From an uncultured Rhizobium sp. (GTDB taxonomy: Bacteria > Pseudomonadota > Alphaproteobacteria > Rhizobiales > Rhizobiaceae), in assembly GCA_945952315.1 (NCBI GenBank), contig CAMFIE010000005.1, positions 1 through 64,000 on the forward strand: 64,000 nucleotides of DNA, in the 5' to 3' direction. Below, one piece after another: positions 55,789 through 64,000 of the stretch. Position 1 is the first letter of the stretch. Every line of letters starts with the position of its first letter. The position numbers and the translations under genes were made by a program. The notes beneath the pieces are model-generated. The model was not told the origin of the DNA and ran no database searches. It saw nothing but the letters and a program-made list of their open reading frames with translations.

Positions 55789-57588
55789 TCAGGCCGCGCT
55801 GCGCAGCCGTGGTGGCGTGCGCGACAGGGTGAAGCGGGAAATCAGGTCGGCCAGCACGCCGGTTTCCTCCGCCAGACTGTTGCAGGCGGCGGTCGTTTCC
55901 TCGACCATGGCGGCGTTTTGCTGGGTGCCCTGATCGAGCACCAGCACGGCCTGACTGATTTCTCCGATACCGGAAGATTGCTCGCGGCTGACATCCGCCA
56001 TCGCCTGCACGTGGTCGCCGATATCGCGCACCTCGCGCACGATCTTCTGCAGGACCTCGCCGGTCTTGGCCACCAGATCGACCCCGAGGCGGACCTGATC
56101 GCCGGAACGTGAAATCAGCTGCTTGATATCGCGGGTCGCACTTGCCGAACGCTGTGCAAGTTCGCGCACCTCCTGCGCCACCACGGCGAAGCCTTTGCCC
56201 GCCTCGCCAGCGCGGGCCGCTTCCACACCGGCATTAAGCGCTAGAAGGTTCGTCTGGAAGGCAATCTCGTCGATCACGGAAATGATATTGGCGATCTCGC
56301 GGGAAGAGCCGTCGATGGAATTCATCGCTTCCACCGTGTTGGACACCACGGATTCGGATGTTTCGGCGGCCTGTTTTGCCCGCTCCACCATGCGGCCCAC
56401 TTCCGCGGCCCGCTCGCTGGCATGGTTCGAGGTTGCGGCAATCTCTTCCATGGCGGCGGAGGTTTCCTCCACCGAAGCAGCCTGCCGCTCGGTGCGGCGG
56501 GCAAGATTGATCGCCTCCTCGCGGATCTGCCGGGTGCCGGATTCGATGGCGCCTGCCTTTTCGCCAACCAGCAGCAAGGCCTTGTCGAGCTGATCCATCG
56601 AGGTATTGAAGGTCTGCCGCAGGCTGTCCAGATGGTCGGCGAAGGGATCGGCGATGCGGTAGGTCAACATCCCTTCCGCCAGTCTGGCAAGTCCGCCGGC
56701 AACCGCATCGGCCGCATGGCTCACCTCCGCCGCTGCTCGCGCGCGGGCAGCTTCCTCGCGTGCCCGCTCGGCTTCGGTCAAGGCCCGCTGTTCGGCCACT
56801 TCGGCTTCCAGCGCCTCCCGTTCAAGACATTTGTCGCGAAAGACGGCGACGGCCTTAGCCATGTCGCCCACTTCGTCCTTCCGGTTGTCACCGTAGACGG
56901 AAATCTTCAGATCGCCGCCGACCAGCGCCAGCATGCATTCGCGCAGCCGCTGCAAGGGCATCACCACACCCCTGCTCACCGTCAGAAGGCTGAGGATGAA
57001 AACAATCGCCACCAGAGCGGACAGGCCGAAAAACACCGCCTGAATGCGTGTCCAGGAGAGCTGCGATCCGGCATAAAGCTCCGCCGTGACGCGCGATTGC
57101 AGCTTGATCAGCCGGTTGATCGGGTCCGCCAGCGGGTCAATCAGCGCATAGAGCTTCGTATCCACGAAAGTTTCCAGCTGCTGTTTGTCGCCTGATGCCA
57201 GCACGGCTGCAAGTTCATCGAGCCCCTTTTCGCTATGGCTGCGGGCGGCGGTGAATTCCGCGATGATCCGGTCTTCCTCCGGTGTCATCCTGGTGGCGGT
57301 ATAGGCCGCCCAGACCCGGTCGATCTCCGCGCGGGCCTTGCGCAATTCCTCTGCAGCGGTTGACGGATCGATCGAGCCGATATGGGTCTTCTGGGTCGCA
57401 TCCACGATGCTGACCGCATAGAGATCCGAGATGTGCTTGAGCTGTTCCATCGGCACCACCCGGTCTTCGAGAATGGTGCGCATGGAGCCGGTCATGCCGT
57501 CAAGCGCCCAGTAGGCGGTGACCCCCAGCACGGCCTGCGCCGTGGCCATCAGGCCCAGACAGACGAACAGTTTCGATTTTATGCTCAT
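55789..57588 (-). CDS. methyl-accepting chemotaxis protein
   Basis: A 599-residue chemoreceptor. Helix 1 (about 8-28), a four-helix-bundle ligand domain (about 30-180), helix 2 (about 185-207), a HAMP linker, a second HAMP-like stretch near 290-340, and a signalling domain with the hairpin tip [33 protein letters not shown]. No CheB/CheR-binding pentapeptide is seen at the C-terminus (LRSAA). The start at 57588 has GGAG upstream; an upstream frame is less likely. The ligand is unknown. Confidence 0.93.
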   Translation of the reverse strand: MSIKSKLFVCLGLMATAQAVLGVTAYWALDGMTGSMRTILEDRVVPMEQLKHISDLYAVSIVDATQKTHIGSIDPSTAAEELRKARAEIDRVWAAYTATRMTPEEDRIIAEFTAARSHSEKGLDELAAVLASGDKQQLETFVDTKLYALIDPLADPINRLIKLQSRVTAELYAGSQLSWTRIQAVFFGLSALVAIVFILSLLTVSRGVVMPLQRLRECMLALVGGDLKISVYGDNRKDEVGDMAKAVAVFRDKCLEREALEAEVAEQRALTEAERAREEAARARAAAEVSHAADAVAGGLARLAEGMLTYRIADPFADHLDSLRQTFNTSMDQLDKALLLVGEKAGAIESGTRQIREEAINLARRTERQAASVEETSAAMEEIAATSNHASERAAEVGRMVERAKQAAETSESVVSNTVEAMNSIDGSSREIANIISVIDEIAFQTNLLALNAGVEAARAGEAGKGFAVVAQEVRELAQRSASATRDIKQLISRSGDQVRLGVDLVAKTGEVLQKIVREVRDIGDHVQAMADVSREQSSGIGEISQAVLVLDQGTQQNAAMVEETTAACNSLAEETGVLADLISRFTLSRTPPRLRSAA

Positions 57589-58117
57589 CAAAGAGACTCC
57601 CTCGCTGGCGCACACGGCTGGCCCCACGGCCGCGCAGTTGCCCGCACCCGACAAAAATGATTGCTTGTTCCATCAAGGCATTTCGCCTGTGCTCAGGCGA
57701 GCCCGGCCGCGTTCACGCCCCGCCATCGCCTCGTGCGGCAGGAACCGGTCTGTTGAAGGTCCACAACCTCAAATACATTGCTGATGGGACAGATCTCGCC
57801 TTGGTGCGATTAAAGCTGAGTTAATGTCAGATAGTGCTTTTTTCTTATAATTTTTTGCGAAAACCGTCTAAAAACCGTCATGAATTGCGGAAAGTGCCCG
57901 GAGTTGCAGGCGTTTTCGGTCATTTTGCGCGCAAATGACGCCTTTTACCGGAGAAGACCATCTTTGGGCTGTTTGCCCGGGCCGCAACCCGGAAGTGGTG
58001 AATTCGGCCTCCGTTTTCCTTTTGGCTGACGCAGATGCAAGCCGCCGCGCGGACCGAAATTCCGGATCACCCCGAAAACAAAAAACCCATGCCGAAGCAT
58101 GGGTTTTCGAATTCGAA
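57589..58117. other. 529-base gap with repeats, no gene seen
   Basis: AAAACCGTC occurs twice at 57860-57868 and 57871-57879, 11 bases apart, which is one helical turn. GTCATTT at 57919-57925 pairs with AAATGAC at 57933-57939. These lie upstream of the chemoreceptor start and could be control sites for it. I see no convincing protein gene before the tRNA terminator at 58075. Confidence 0.45.
58075..58107 (-). terminator. terminator of tRNA-Val
   Basis: Read on the minus strand: AAAACCCATGC, a UUCG tetraloop, GCATGGGTTTT, then more T. A stable 11-bp stem 11 bases past the tRNA 3' end. Confidence 0.9.
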
Positions 58118-58192
<75 letters not shown>

Positions 58193-58325
58193 ATCCGATG
58201 AGGGGCATACATCACAAAACCCCGTGCCGCGTCAACAGTCTTTTTGAAAATCTTGTCACGAAATCGAGCACTTCGCAGAAGGACTGTGGACGGCGAACGA
58301 AGCGGGCGGCAGCACCGTCTCATGC

Positions 58326-58358
58326 GAAAAAGCCGGTCCCGCAGGGCGGGCCGGCTTC
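58326..58358 (-). terminator. terminator of cpdR
   Basis: On the minus strand the stem GAAGCCGG with CCGGCTTTTT, plus an inner CCCGC/GCGGG pair, ends in a T-run. It lies 27 bases past the cpdR stop. Confidence 0.8.
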
Positions 58359-58384
58359 AACAGGGCGTGGTCTTTCTGATGATG

Positions 58385-58747
58385 TCAGGCGACCAGAAGC
58401 TTGTTCACTTCATCGACAAGATCGCGCAGGTGGAAGGGCTTGGACAGCACCTTGGCATCCTTGGGCGCCTTCGAATCCGGGTTCAGCGCCACGGCGGCAA
58501 AACCGGTAATGAACATCACCTTGAGGTCCGGGTCCAGCTCGGTTGCGCGGCGCGCAAGCTCGATCCCGTCCATTTCCGGCATCACGATGTCGGTCAAAAG
58601 CAGCGAGAAGGGCTCTTCACGCAGCCGGTCATAGGCACTTGCGCCGTTGTCGAACGAGGAGACCTTGTAGCCGGCCTTCTCAAGCGCCTTCACGAGGAAG
58701 CGGCGCATATCGTTATCATCTTCGGCGAGGAGGATTTTCTGACTCAT
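58385..58747 (-). CDS. cpdR: cell-cycle response regulator CpdR
   Basis: A 120-residue single-domain receiver with no output domain. D10, D11 and the phosphoacceptor D53 (LLTDIVMPEMDG) are present, as are T81 (FITGF) and K103 (LSKPF). The PDSKAPKDAKVLSKPFHLRDLVDEVN end is characteristic of CpdR. It is phosphorylated by the CckA-ChpT relay in alphaproteobacteria, and its dephosphorylated form steers ClpXP to degrade CtrA and other substrates. It is a solitary gene. Confidence 0.95.
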   Translation of the reverse strand: MSQKILLAEDDNDMRRFLVKALEKAGYKVSSFDNGASAYDRLREEPFSLLLTDIVMPEMDGIELARRATELDPDLKVMFITGFAAVALNPDSKAPKDAKVLSKPFHLRDLVDEVNKLLVA

Positions 58748-58934
58748 ACTCTGGCTCTGGAACCGTTACTCGAAGAAATTCTAGTTCACCGTGGACGTTA
58801 TGGCCCGTTCGGTAAAGATCTGGTGAATGGTGGCCTTAATTCTTTCGATAATCCACACCCTTGGCGATATGGACTTCCGAGGGTCATGCTGGCAACATGA
58901 TTGCGAACATACCATGTGATTTGACCAGGGGCCA

Positions 58935-59828
58935 ATGGATTTGACGCCGCAGCATACAGGCGCCGACGGGTGGTTCGAGATCATCGAACCTACGGTGCAG
59001 CGCATCCCCTTCGTGTTCAATTCGCCCCATAGCGGCCGCCATTATCCACAGCATTTCGTCGAGGCGTCCAGGCTCGATCCGCTTCAGCTGCGCCGCTCGG
59101 AAGATCATTATGTCGACGAGCTCTTTGCTGCGGCAACCGCTTTCGGCGCGCCGATGCTGAAAGCCCGATTTCCCCGCGCCTATGTGGATGTGAACCGCGA
59201 GCCTTACGAGCTCGATCCGCGCATGTTCGAGGGCAATTTGCCGCCCTTTGCCAATATCAGCTCGCCGCGGGTGGCGGGCGGGCTCGGCACCATTCCGCGC
59301 ATTGTCGCGGAAAACATGGAAATCTATCGCAACCGCATGCGGGTGGAAGAGGCACTCCTGCGCATCGATGCAATCTACAAGCCCTATCATGCGGCGCTCC
59401 GGCGGCTGATTGCCCGCACCCATGCCCGCTTTGGCTATTGCATCCTGATCGATTGCCATTCCATGCCCGGCAATATCCGCATTCCCGGCAGTTCCGAACG
59501 TCCGGACGTGATCATCGGTGATCGCTACGGCAGCAGTGCGTCGGCAACGCTCTCGCAGGCGGCGCTTGATATTCTGGATGATCTGGGTTTCCGCGCCGTG
59601 CGCAACAAGCCCTATGCAGGCGGTTTCATCACAGAACATTACGGCCGCCCGACCCGTGGTCTGCATGCGCTGCAGGTCGAGGTGAGCCGGGCGCTCTATG
59701 TGGATGAGGCAACGCTCGAAAAGACGCGGGGCTTTTCGCCGCTTGCCCAGTCGCTCTCGGCCTTTCTCAACCGGCTGATCGCCTATGCCTGCCAATCGGA
59801 TGGCGTGGTGAGACTTGCCGCAGAATAG
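58935..59828 (+). CDS. N-formylglutamate amidohydrolase
   Basis: Hydrolyses N-formylglutamate, the last step of one histidine degradation route, although the family acts on other N-formyl or acyl compounds too. The 297-residue protein has FNSPHSGRHYP, the metal-binding RSEDHYVDELF segment, VDVNREPYELDP and ILIDCHSMPG, all typical of the FGase fold. It lies 114 bases ahead of hisN, on the same strand. No hut genes are visible, so the physiological substrate is not proven. Confidence 0.92.
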   Translation: MDLTPQHTGADGWFEIIEPTVQRIPFVFNSPHSGRHYPQHFVEASRLDPLQLRRSEDHYVDELFAAATAFGAPMLKARFPRAYVDVNREPYELDPRMFEGNLPPFANISSPRVAGGLGTIPRIVAENMEIYRNRMRVEEALLRIDAIYKPYHAALRRLIARTHARFGYCILIDCHSMPGNIRIPGSSERPDVIIGDRYGSSASATLSQAALDILDDLGFRAVRNKPYAGGFITEHYGRPTRGLHALQVEVSRALYVDEATLEKTRGFSPLAQSLSAFLNRLIAYACQSDGVVRLAAE

Positions 59829-59942
59829 GCGCTGGCGGGGCGCCTGAAACAAAACTTCCAATTTGCATTCGGCGCGCTTTGGTTTATTGAAAAGATCTCT
59901 TCAGAAATGGCCGTTCCGGCCCCGGACCGCGAGGCTTTGCCC

Positions 59943-60713
59943 ATGTATCCCGACCGCGCCTTCTTTGATCGTCTGGCCGAGGCCGCCAAAGCCGAAACCC
60001 TGCCGCGGTTCCGCACGGGGCTGAGCGTCGACAACAAGTTCCAGTCCGGCTTCGATCCCGTGACGGAAGGCGACCGGGCGGCCGAAACAGCCATCCGCGC
60101 GCTGGTGATGGAGCACTATCCGGATCACGGCATTCTCGGCGAAGAGCACGAGAATATCGGCCTTGACCGTGATCTCCTCTGGGTGATCGATCCGATCGAT
60201 GGCACGCGCGCCTTCATTTCCGGTGTGCCGGTCTGGGGTACGCTGATTGGTCTGCGGGAAAAGGGCAGGGCGATCATGGGCATGATGGACCAGCCCTTCA
60301 CCGGCGAGCGCTATTTCGCCGATGGCAAGGCCTCCTGGTACAAGGGGCCGGATGGCGAGCGGCAGCTCGCGACACGCAAGTGCGAGACCCTTTCGGATGC
60401 CATTCTTTTCACCACGTCGCCGCATATTTTCGGTGCCGATCTTGCGCGTTACATGAAGGTGCAGGACCGGGTGCGGCTGTTCCGCTATGGCTGTGATTGC
60501 TATGCCTATGCGCTGCTGGCGGCGGGCCATATAGACCTCGTCATCGAGAATTCGCTGAAACCCTATGATGTCGGGGCGCTGATCCCGCTGGTCGAACAGG
60601 CGGGCGGCTATTTCACCACCTGGGATGGCGGACGGCCCGAAGAGGGTGGCCATGTGATCGCCGCCGGCAGCAAGGCGGTGCATGAGGCAGCGCTGGCGCT
60701 TCTCAACGCCTGA
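59943..60713 (+). CDS. hisN: histidinol-phosphatase, inositol monophosphatase family
   Basis: Dephosphorylates histidinol phosphate in histidine synthesis. The 256-residue protein has the IMPase motifs DPVTEGDRAAE, GILGEEHENIG and WVIDPIDGTRAFISG, with a late DVGALIPLVEQAGG segment that carries the third metal ligand. The ATG at 59943 has GAGG upstream; 59907 would add twelve residues. An alternative substrate such as inositol phosphate is possible for the family, but the wording of the motifs fits HisN of rhizobia. It ends 5 bases from the convergent hydrolase gene. Confidence 0.88.
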   Translation: MYPDRAFFDRLAEAAKAETLPRFRTGLSVDNKFQSGFDPVTEGDRAAETAIRALVMEHYPDHGILGEEHENIGLDRDLLWVIDPIDGTRAFISGVPVWGTLIGLREKGRAIMGMMDQPFTGERYFADGKASWYKGPDGERQLATRKCETLSDAILFTTSPHIFGADLARYMKVQDRVRLFRYGCDCYAYALLAAGHIDLVIENSLKPYDVGALIPLVEQAGGYFTTWDGGRPEEGGHVIAAGSKAVHEAALALLNA

Positions 60714-60718
60714 AGCAT

Positions 60719-61690
60719 TCAGTATCCGTCGCCGATGGAAAAATCGTCCGGATCCCCGCCCGGCATGAAGGCGGCGATGGCGGCAAGCGCCTGCGCGCGG
60801 AAGCGGTCGCGCTCCTGAAACACTTCATGGCCGCTGCCTGCCACCGGCACCAGCTGGCAGGCGCGGAATTTGCGGGCGAGCGCTTCCTGCCGTTCATAGG
60901 GCACCAGCCGATCGCCGGTCGGTGCGATCACAAGCGTCGGCACGATGATCTTTGTCAGATGTTCCTGCCGGTTCACCCGGTCCATGGTTCGGAAGGATTC
61001 GGCCAGCCAGCGCGCCGAAGGTGGCCCGAGCGACAGCTCCGGATGGGCCTTGTAGATGCTGACATTGCGTTCATAGCGGCGCTGGTCGGTGGTCACCAGA
61101 TTGGTGTCGAACGGGCCGGACGGTCGCTCGCGGGTCAGCGGCTTCGACCCGAGCCCCAGCCAGCAGGCGGTGCCTGCCACGATCTTCACCAGGGATGAGG
61201 GCAGGCCCTGACCGGACAGGCCGAGGAACGGGGCGGTGAGCGCCATCCGCTCGATCCGGCTTGCGAGATTGGGGGCCGCCGAAAGCGCGATCAGCGCACC
61301 CGTGGAATGGGCCACCAGAAAGAAGGGCAGGCGGGTATCCGGCAGCACGATTTCGGTGAGAAACGTCTGCAGGTCTTTTTCGTAATCGGCAAAACGGCGG
61401 ACATGGCCACGCCGCTGATCCGGCAGCAGGCGGCCGGAAGCCCCCTGGCCGCGATGGTCATAGGAGGCGACCCACAGGCCCATGGCATTGAGATCGCGGA
61501 TCGTCTCGAAATATTTCTCAAGGCATTCATTGCGGCCATGCACCAGCACAACCGTGCCTTTTGCCGCCACATGCGGGCCGGTGCGGAAAATGCCATAGCG
61601 CAGCTGAACGCCACCGACGCCGGTGAAAAAACCGCAGGAGACATGTTCCGGGGGCGGATTGCCGGGCGTCGGGTAAAGTCTGGCTTCCAT
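60719..61690 (-). CDS. alpha/beta hydrolase (lysophospholipase-like)
   Basis: A 323-residue protein with the fold motifs VVLVHGRNECLEKY (oxyanion region), ASYDHRGQGAS, and the nucleophile elbow VAHSTGALIAL, followed by the acid segment VIAPTGDRLVPYERQ and the late His in GSGHEVFQERD. It resembles the PldB group that hydrolyses lysophospholipids or monoacylglycerols. No signal peptide is present. The ATG at 61690 (MEARLYPTPGNPPPE) is the probable start; an upstream frame has no support. Confidence 0.88.
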   Translation of the reverse strand: MEARLYPTPGNPPPEHVSCGFFTGVGGVQLRYGIFRTGPHVAAKGTVVLVHGRNECLEKYFETIRDLNAMGLWVASYDHRGQGASGRLLPDQRRGHVRRFADYEKDLQTFLTEIVLPDTRLPFFLVAHSTGALIALSAAPNLASRIERMALTAPFLGLSGQGLPSSLVKIVAGTACWLGLGSKPLTRERPSGPFDTNLVTTDQRRYERNVSIYKAHPELSLGPPSARWLAESFRTMDRVNRQEHLTKIIVPTLVIAPTGDRLVPYERQEALARKFRACQLVPVAGSGHEVFQERDRFRAQALAAIAAFMPGGDPDDFSIGDGY

Positions 61691-61776
61691 GACTAATGCC
61701 GGAGAGAGGAAATATGCCCCATGGGTAACCCTCAAGCTGTGGAAGGTCAAAGAGAATTGCACGCTATGGGCAAAAA

Positions 61777-61819
61777 TTGCCGGAACGCTTGTGGGTTGGG
61801 GCGGCGTGCGTTCCGGCAA
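61777..61819. repeat. 12-bp inverted repeat upstream of the Hsp20 gene
   Basis: TTGCCGGAACGC at 61777-61788 pairs with GCGTTCCGGCAA at 61808-61819 around a 19-base G-rich loop. A third TTGCCGGAAC lies in the Hsp20 leader near 62040-62049. It falls within the 413-base gap 61691-62103, which holds no supported gene. Confidence 0.7.
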
Positions 61820-61966
61820 GCTTGACCCGGAACGAAATCGGGGGAGACCGGTCCGGGGGCAGGAGTGTTGTCCTCCTGTTGCCTATTGCTAGCGCCCCTT
61901 GGCTGAACTCATTCCGAATGCCCGGTTCATCCTCCATTCAGCTTTTGCGGGAATCTGCTTTTTGCT

Positions 61967-61995
61967 CTTGAAAGCGCAAAAATGAACCCCCATCT
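61967..61995 (+). promoter_or_regulatory. sigma-32 (RpoH) heat-shock promoter of hsp20
   Basis: CTTGAAA at 61967-61973 and CCCCATCT at 61988-61995 are 14 bases apart, matching the known RpoH consensus CTTGAAA-N11-16-CCCCATNT. It is predicted to start a transcript near 62002-62004, giving a leader of about 100 bases. This fits the small heat shock protein that follows. Confidence 0.88.
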
Positions 61996-62002
61996 CCTTT
62001 CT

Positions 62003-62103
62003 GCAGGCGCCGGAAAAGGGCCTGTACCGCACCGAGAGATTGCCGGAACCGGGATCTTTCGGGCCACCTCAATTCGCTAACCGTCGCTCACAGGAGGACA
62101 ACC
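62003..62103 (+). promoter_or_regulatory. ROSE-type RNA thermometer in the hsp20 leader
   Basis: The predicted leader ends in a hairpin at 62083-62099 in which GTCGCTC pairs with GGAGGAC. The set U84-A98, C85-G97, G86-G96, unpaired C87, U88-A95 and C89-G94 reproduces the UYGCU against AGGA pattern of ROSE elements, with the Shine-Dalgarno AGGAGG (62092-62097) sealed in it. An earlier hairpin with arms CAGGC and GCCTG lies near 62005-62026. ROSE elements sit before rhizobial small heat shock genes. Confidence 0.78.
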
Positions 62104-62574
62104 ATGCGTCACGTCGATTTTGCCCCGCTCTATCGCTCCACCGTCGGCTTCGACCGTCTTTTCAACATGCTGGACACCGTTGGCCAGCCGGACCAGTCGC
62201 CGTCCTACCCGCCCTACAATATCGAACGCACCGGTGAGAGCACCTATCGCATCACCATGGCCGTTGCCGGTTTCGACGAAAAGGAACTGAGCATCGAGGC
62301 CCATGCGCATCTTTTGACCGTCAAGGGTGAAAAGGCCGAGGAAACCTCGGGCGAGAGCGAATATCTCTATCGCGGCATTGCCAAGCGCGCCTTCGAGCGC
62401 CGCTTCCAGCTGGCCGATCATGTGGAAGTGCAGGCCGCCTCGCTGAAGAATGGCCTTCTCCACATCGATCTCCTGCGCAACATTCCCGAAACGCTGAAGC
62501 CGCGCCGCATCGCGATTGCCGCCGATGCCGCAACCGCGACCAAGGCGATCGAAGGCCAGGTTTCGGTCAACTGA
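62104..62574 (+). CDS. Hsp20 family small heat shock protein
   Basis: A 156-residue alpha-crystallin family chaperone that holds unfolding proteins in the cytoplasm. The N-terminus (MRHVDFAPLYRSTVGFDRLFNML) is of IbpA type, the alpha-crystallin domain spans about 38-130, with AVAGFDEKELSIEAHAHLLTVKGEKAE, FERRFQLADHVEV and GLLHIDLLRNIPETLKPRRIAI. The second half of the conserved A-x-x-x-N-G-L motif is present (AASLKNGLL). It has a sigma-32 promoter and a probable ROSE leader. Confidence 0.94.
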   Translation: MRHVDFAPLYRSTVGFDRLFNMLDTVGQPDQSPSYPPYNIERTGESTYRITMAVAGFDEKELSIEAHAHLLTVKGEKAEETSGESEYLYRGIAKRAFERRFQLADHVEVQAASLKNGLLHIDLLRNIPETLKPRRIAIAADAATATKAIEGQVSVN

Positions 62575-62594
62575 TCCAAATGGATTGCAGACGG

Positions 62595-62623
62595 AAAAGG
62601 CGGCCCCGGGCCGCCTTTTTTGT
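62595..62623. terminator. terminator between hsp20 and threonine aldolase genes
   Basis: AAAGGCGGCC and GGCCGCCTTT around CCG, then a T tract. It stands in the 52-base gap between the convergent hsp20 and aldolase genes; the T-run is on the plus strand, and the A-run before the stem serves the minus strand. Confidence 0.85.
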
Positions 62624-62626
62624 TGT

Positions 62627-63676
62627 TCAGCCGAGAAGGGCGAGAAGCGCATCCACTTCGCCTGCTTCGGTCGCATAGCTGGTGACGAGGCGGGTGAGAA
62701 CCTCGCCTTCTTTCAGGAGCCCCGGCTGGTCCTTCGGCTGCGGCCAGTCATAGAAGCGGGCACCGGCGGCAAAGGCCTTGTCCATCACCGCCTTCGGCAT
62801 CACCGCGAAGACCTCGTTTGCCGTCGTCGCCCAGGCATTGCGGCAGGTGGCGGAGGCGGAAAGGCCGGCCCGCAGCCGGTCTGCCATCGCATTGGCACGG
62901 CCTGCGAGCGACAGCCACAGATCATTCTCCAGATAGGCATCGAACTGGGCGGCAATGAAGCGCGACTTCGAAAACAGCTGCGCGGAGCGCTTGCGCAGAT
63001 AGGGCATCTCGCGGGCAAGCTCCGGTTTCAGAAACACCAGCGCCTCGGCCATCCAGCAGCCGTTCTTCGTGCCGCCGAAGGAGAGAATGTCGACGCCGCG
63101 TTTCCAGGTCATCTCGGCTGGCGAGCAGCCCAGCGAGACCAGCGCATTGGCAAAGCGTGCGCCATCCATGTGGAACGGCAGCCGGTTGCGCGCGGCGATC
63201 TCGCCGACCGCTGCAATCTCGTCCAGCGTGTAGACGGTGCCGAATTCGGTCGCCTGCGTGATGCTGACGGACGCCGCCTGCCCGAAATGCACGCCGCCTT
63301 CCGGGAAACGGGCGATTTCCGCTTCAAGGGCTGCACAATCCACCTTGGCATTGTCGCCGGAAACCGGCATCAGCCGTGCCCCATGTGCGAAAAAGCCGGG
63401 CGCGCCGCATTCATCCGTATGAATATGGGCCTCGTGGTGGCAGAAGGTCACGCCACCGGGTTTGGTGACGCTTGCCAGCGCCAGCGAATTGGCGGCCGTG
63501 CCGGTGCCGACGAAGAAGACCTCGACATCCCGCTCGAAGATCGCATTGAACCGTTCGGCGACCTTCCGGTCGAGATCGCTGGTGCCATAGGCGGGAGCAA
63601 AACCGGTGGATGCCGCCATCAGCCGCTCGGAAATCTTCGGATGGGCGCCTGCCCAGTTGTCGGACGAAAAATACAT
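62627..63676 (-). CDS. low-specificity L-threonine aldolase
   Basis: PLP enzyme that cleaves threonine and allo-threonine to glycine and acetaldehyde. The 349-residue protein has the SSDNWAGAHPKI opening, VFFVGTGTAANSLALAS, the HMDGARFANALVSLG segment with the PLP Asp, and SFGGTKNG containing the PLP-binding lysine. The bacterial beta-eliminating lyase group is the family. The ATG at 63676 is the most family-like start; the frame continues upstream without a clear ribosome site. Confidence 0.92.
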   Translation of the reverse strand: MYFSSDNWAGAHPKISERLMAASTGFAPAYGTSDLDRKVAERFNAIFERDVEVFFVGTGTAANSLALASVTKPGGVTFCHHEAHIHTDECGAPGFFAHGARLMPVSGDNAKVDCAALEAEIARFPEGGVHFGQAASVSITQATEFGTVYTLDEIAAVGEIAARNRLPFHMDGARFANALVSLGCSPAEMTWKRGVDILSFGGTKNGCWMAEALVFLKPELAREMPYLRKRSAQLFSKSRFIAAQFDAYLENDLWLSLAGRANAMADRLRAGLSASATCRNAWATTANEVFAVMPKAVMDKAFAAGARFYDWPQPKDQPGLLKEGEVLTRLVTSYATEAGEVDALLALLG

Positions 63677-64000
63677 CGAAATTCGGGCCTGTTCAAAACG
63701 GGTTTCATGCAGACAAGCCTGCAGTAACAGGACTTTAACCATGCCGCGCCCGCAATCAACCTGTCCTGATTGCAAAAGCGCCGTTTTGAAATCTTCGGCA
63801 ATAATTGCTCGCATTCACGCAATTTTATGTCGCAACATCCATAAGGGCGGAAATCTTGCTGCGCATTTTCCCCTGCGTCGCTTCAGAAAATGCTTGCGCA
63901 AAGGGGCCGTCTCTGGCATAGAAAACGCGAAATTAGGGCAGTCTTGCTGTCCTAATTTCAGCTTTCCGCCCGGTGCCGTTCGTGGCATGATCGGTGATCA
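63677..64000. other. right-end gap, no gene seen
   Basis: No convincing frame occurs before the window ends, so the aldolase promoter and an incoming gene are not resolved. At 63929-63959 a hairpin with 13-bp arms (GAAATTAGGGCAG with CTGTCCTAATTTC, one G-T pair) and a TCTTG loop stands alone. It may be a terminator or control element of a gene beyond the window. Confidence 0.5.

Overview
The window looks like a chromosomal segment of an alphaproteobacterium of the order Hyphomicrobiales (Rhizobiales), probably Rhizobiaceae or a close relative. The grounds are high GC with tight gene packing, a CpdR cell-cycle regulator, an aa3-type oxidase subunit IV, the oxygen-dependent CobFGHIJKLM corrin pathway, a four-subunit sarcosine oxidase operon, a glgP-glgB-glgC-glgA-pgm-glgX operon, a speF-like leader before an ornithine decarboxylase, and an Hsp20 gene with a sigma-32 promoter and a ROSE-type thermometer. 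No phage, insertion sequence, CRISPR array or replication origin was seen. All calls come from reading sequence; no database search was run.

Layout. 1-204: palindromic intergenic repeats. 205-7.1 kb: tRNA hydroxylase TrhO, EVE and VOC proteins, a WYL regulator, KDPG aldolase, a TerB-like protein, an acetyltransferase, and a nickel/cobalt permease with its DUF1007 partner. 7.1-10.4 kb: LysR regulator, polyamine gene with RNA leader, acetyltransferase. 10.7-13.2 kb: a CobW-type metallochaperone with a histidine-rich insert, followed by a small unknown gene and a beta-propeller gene. 13.4-18.5 kb: redox-type HxlR regulator with a divergent NmrA reductase, creatininase-like hydrolase, MarR regulator, LacI regulator, and an orphan TRAP solute-binding protein. 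18.9-24.3 kb: membrane GGDEF-EAL protein with a degenerate GGDEF, a FeeM-type N-acyl amino acid synthase, a possible small RNA, oxidase subunit IV, a TPR lipoprotein and ribosomal protein S21.

24.6-30.9 kb: soxBDAG, which demethylates sarcosine into the folate C1 pool, then a HigBA-type toxin-antitoxin pair and a MaoC hydratase. 31.0-42.0 kb: the complete glycogen operon on the minus strand, with overlaps or very short gaps. 42.2-48.3 kb: orphan TadG-like VWA protein, transglutaminase plus fused ATP-grasp/alpha-E protein (an unresolved peptide-modification system), and ManC. 48.5-55.7 kb: aerobic cobalamin genes with cobK on the opposite strand and an unusual 29-bp tandem repeat at the cobL-cobM junction. 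55.8-63.7 kb: chemoreceptor, tRNA-Val(GAC), CpdR, N-formylglutamate amidohydrolase, histidinol phosphatase, alpha/beta hydrolase, heat-controlled Hsp20 and threonine aldolase.

Most of the window is conserved core metabolism. The least ordinary parts are the ATP-grasp/alpha-E/transglutaminase pair, the cobL tail repeat read in three frames, the CobW-unknown-WD40 module, the FeeM-type synthase beside a degenerate GGDEF-EAL protein, and several structured non-coding stretches.
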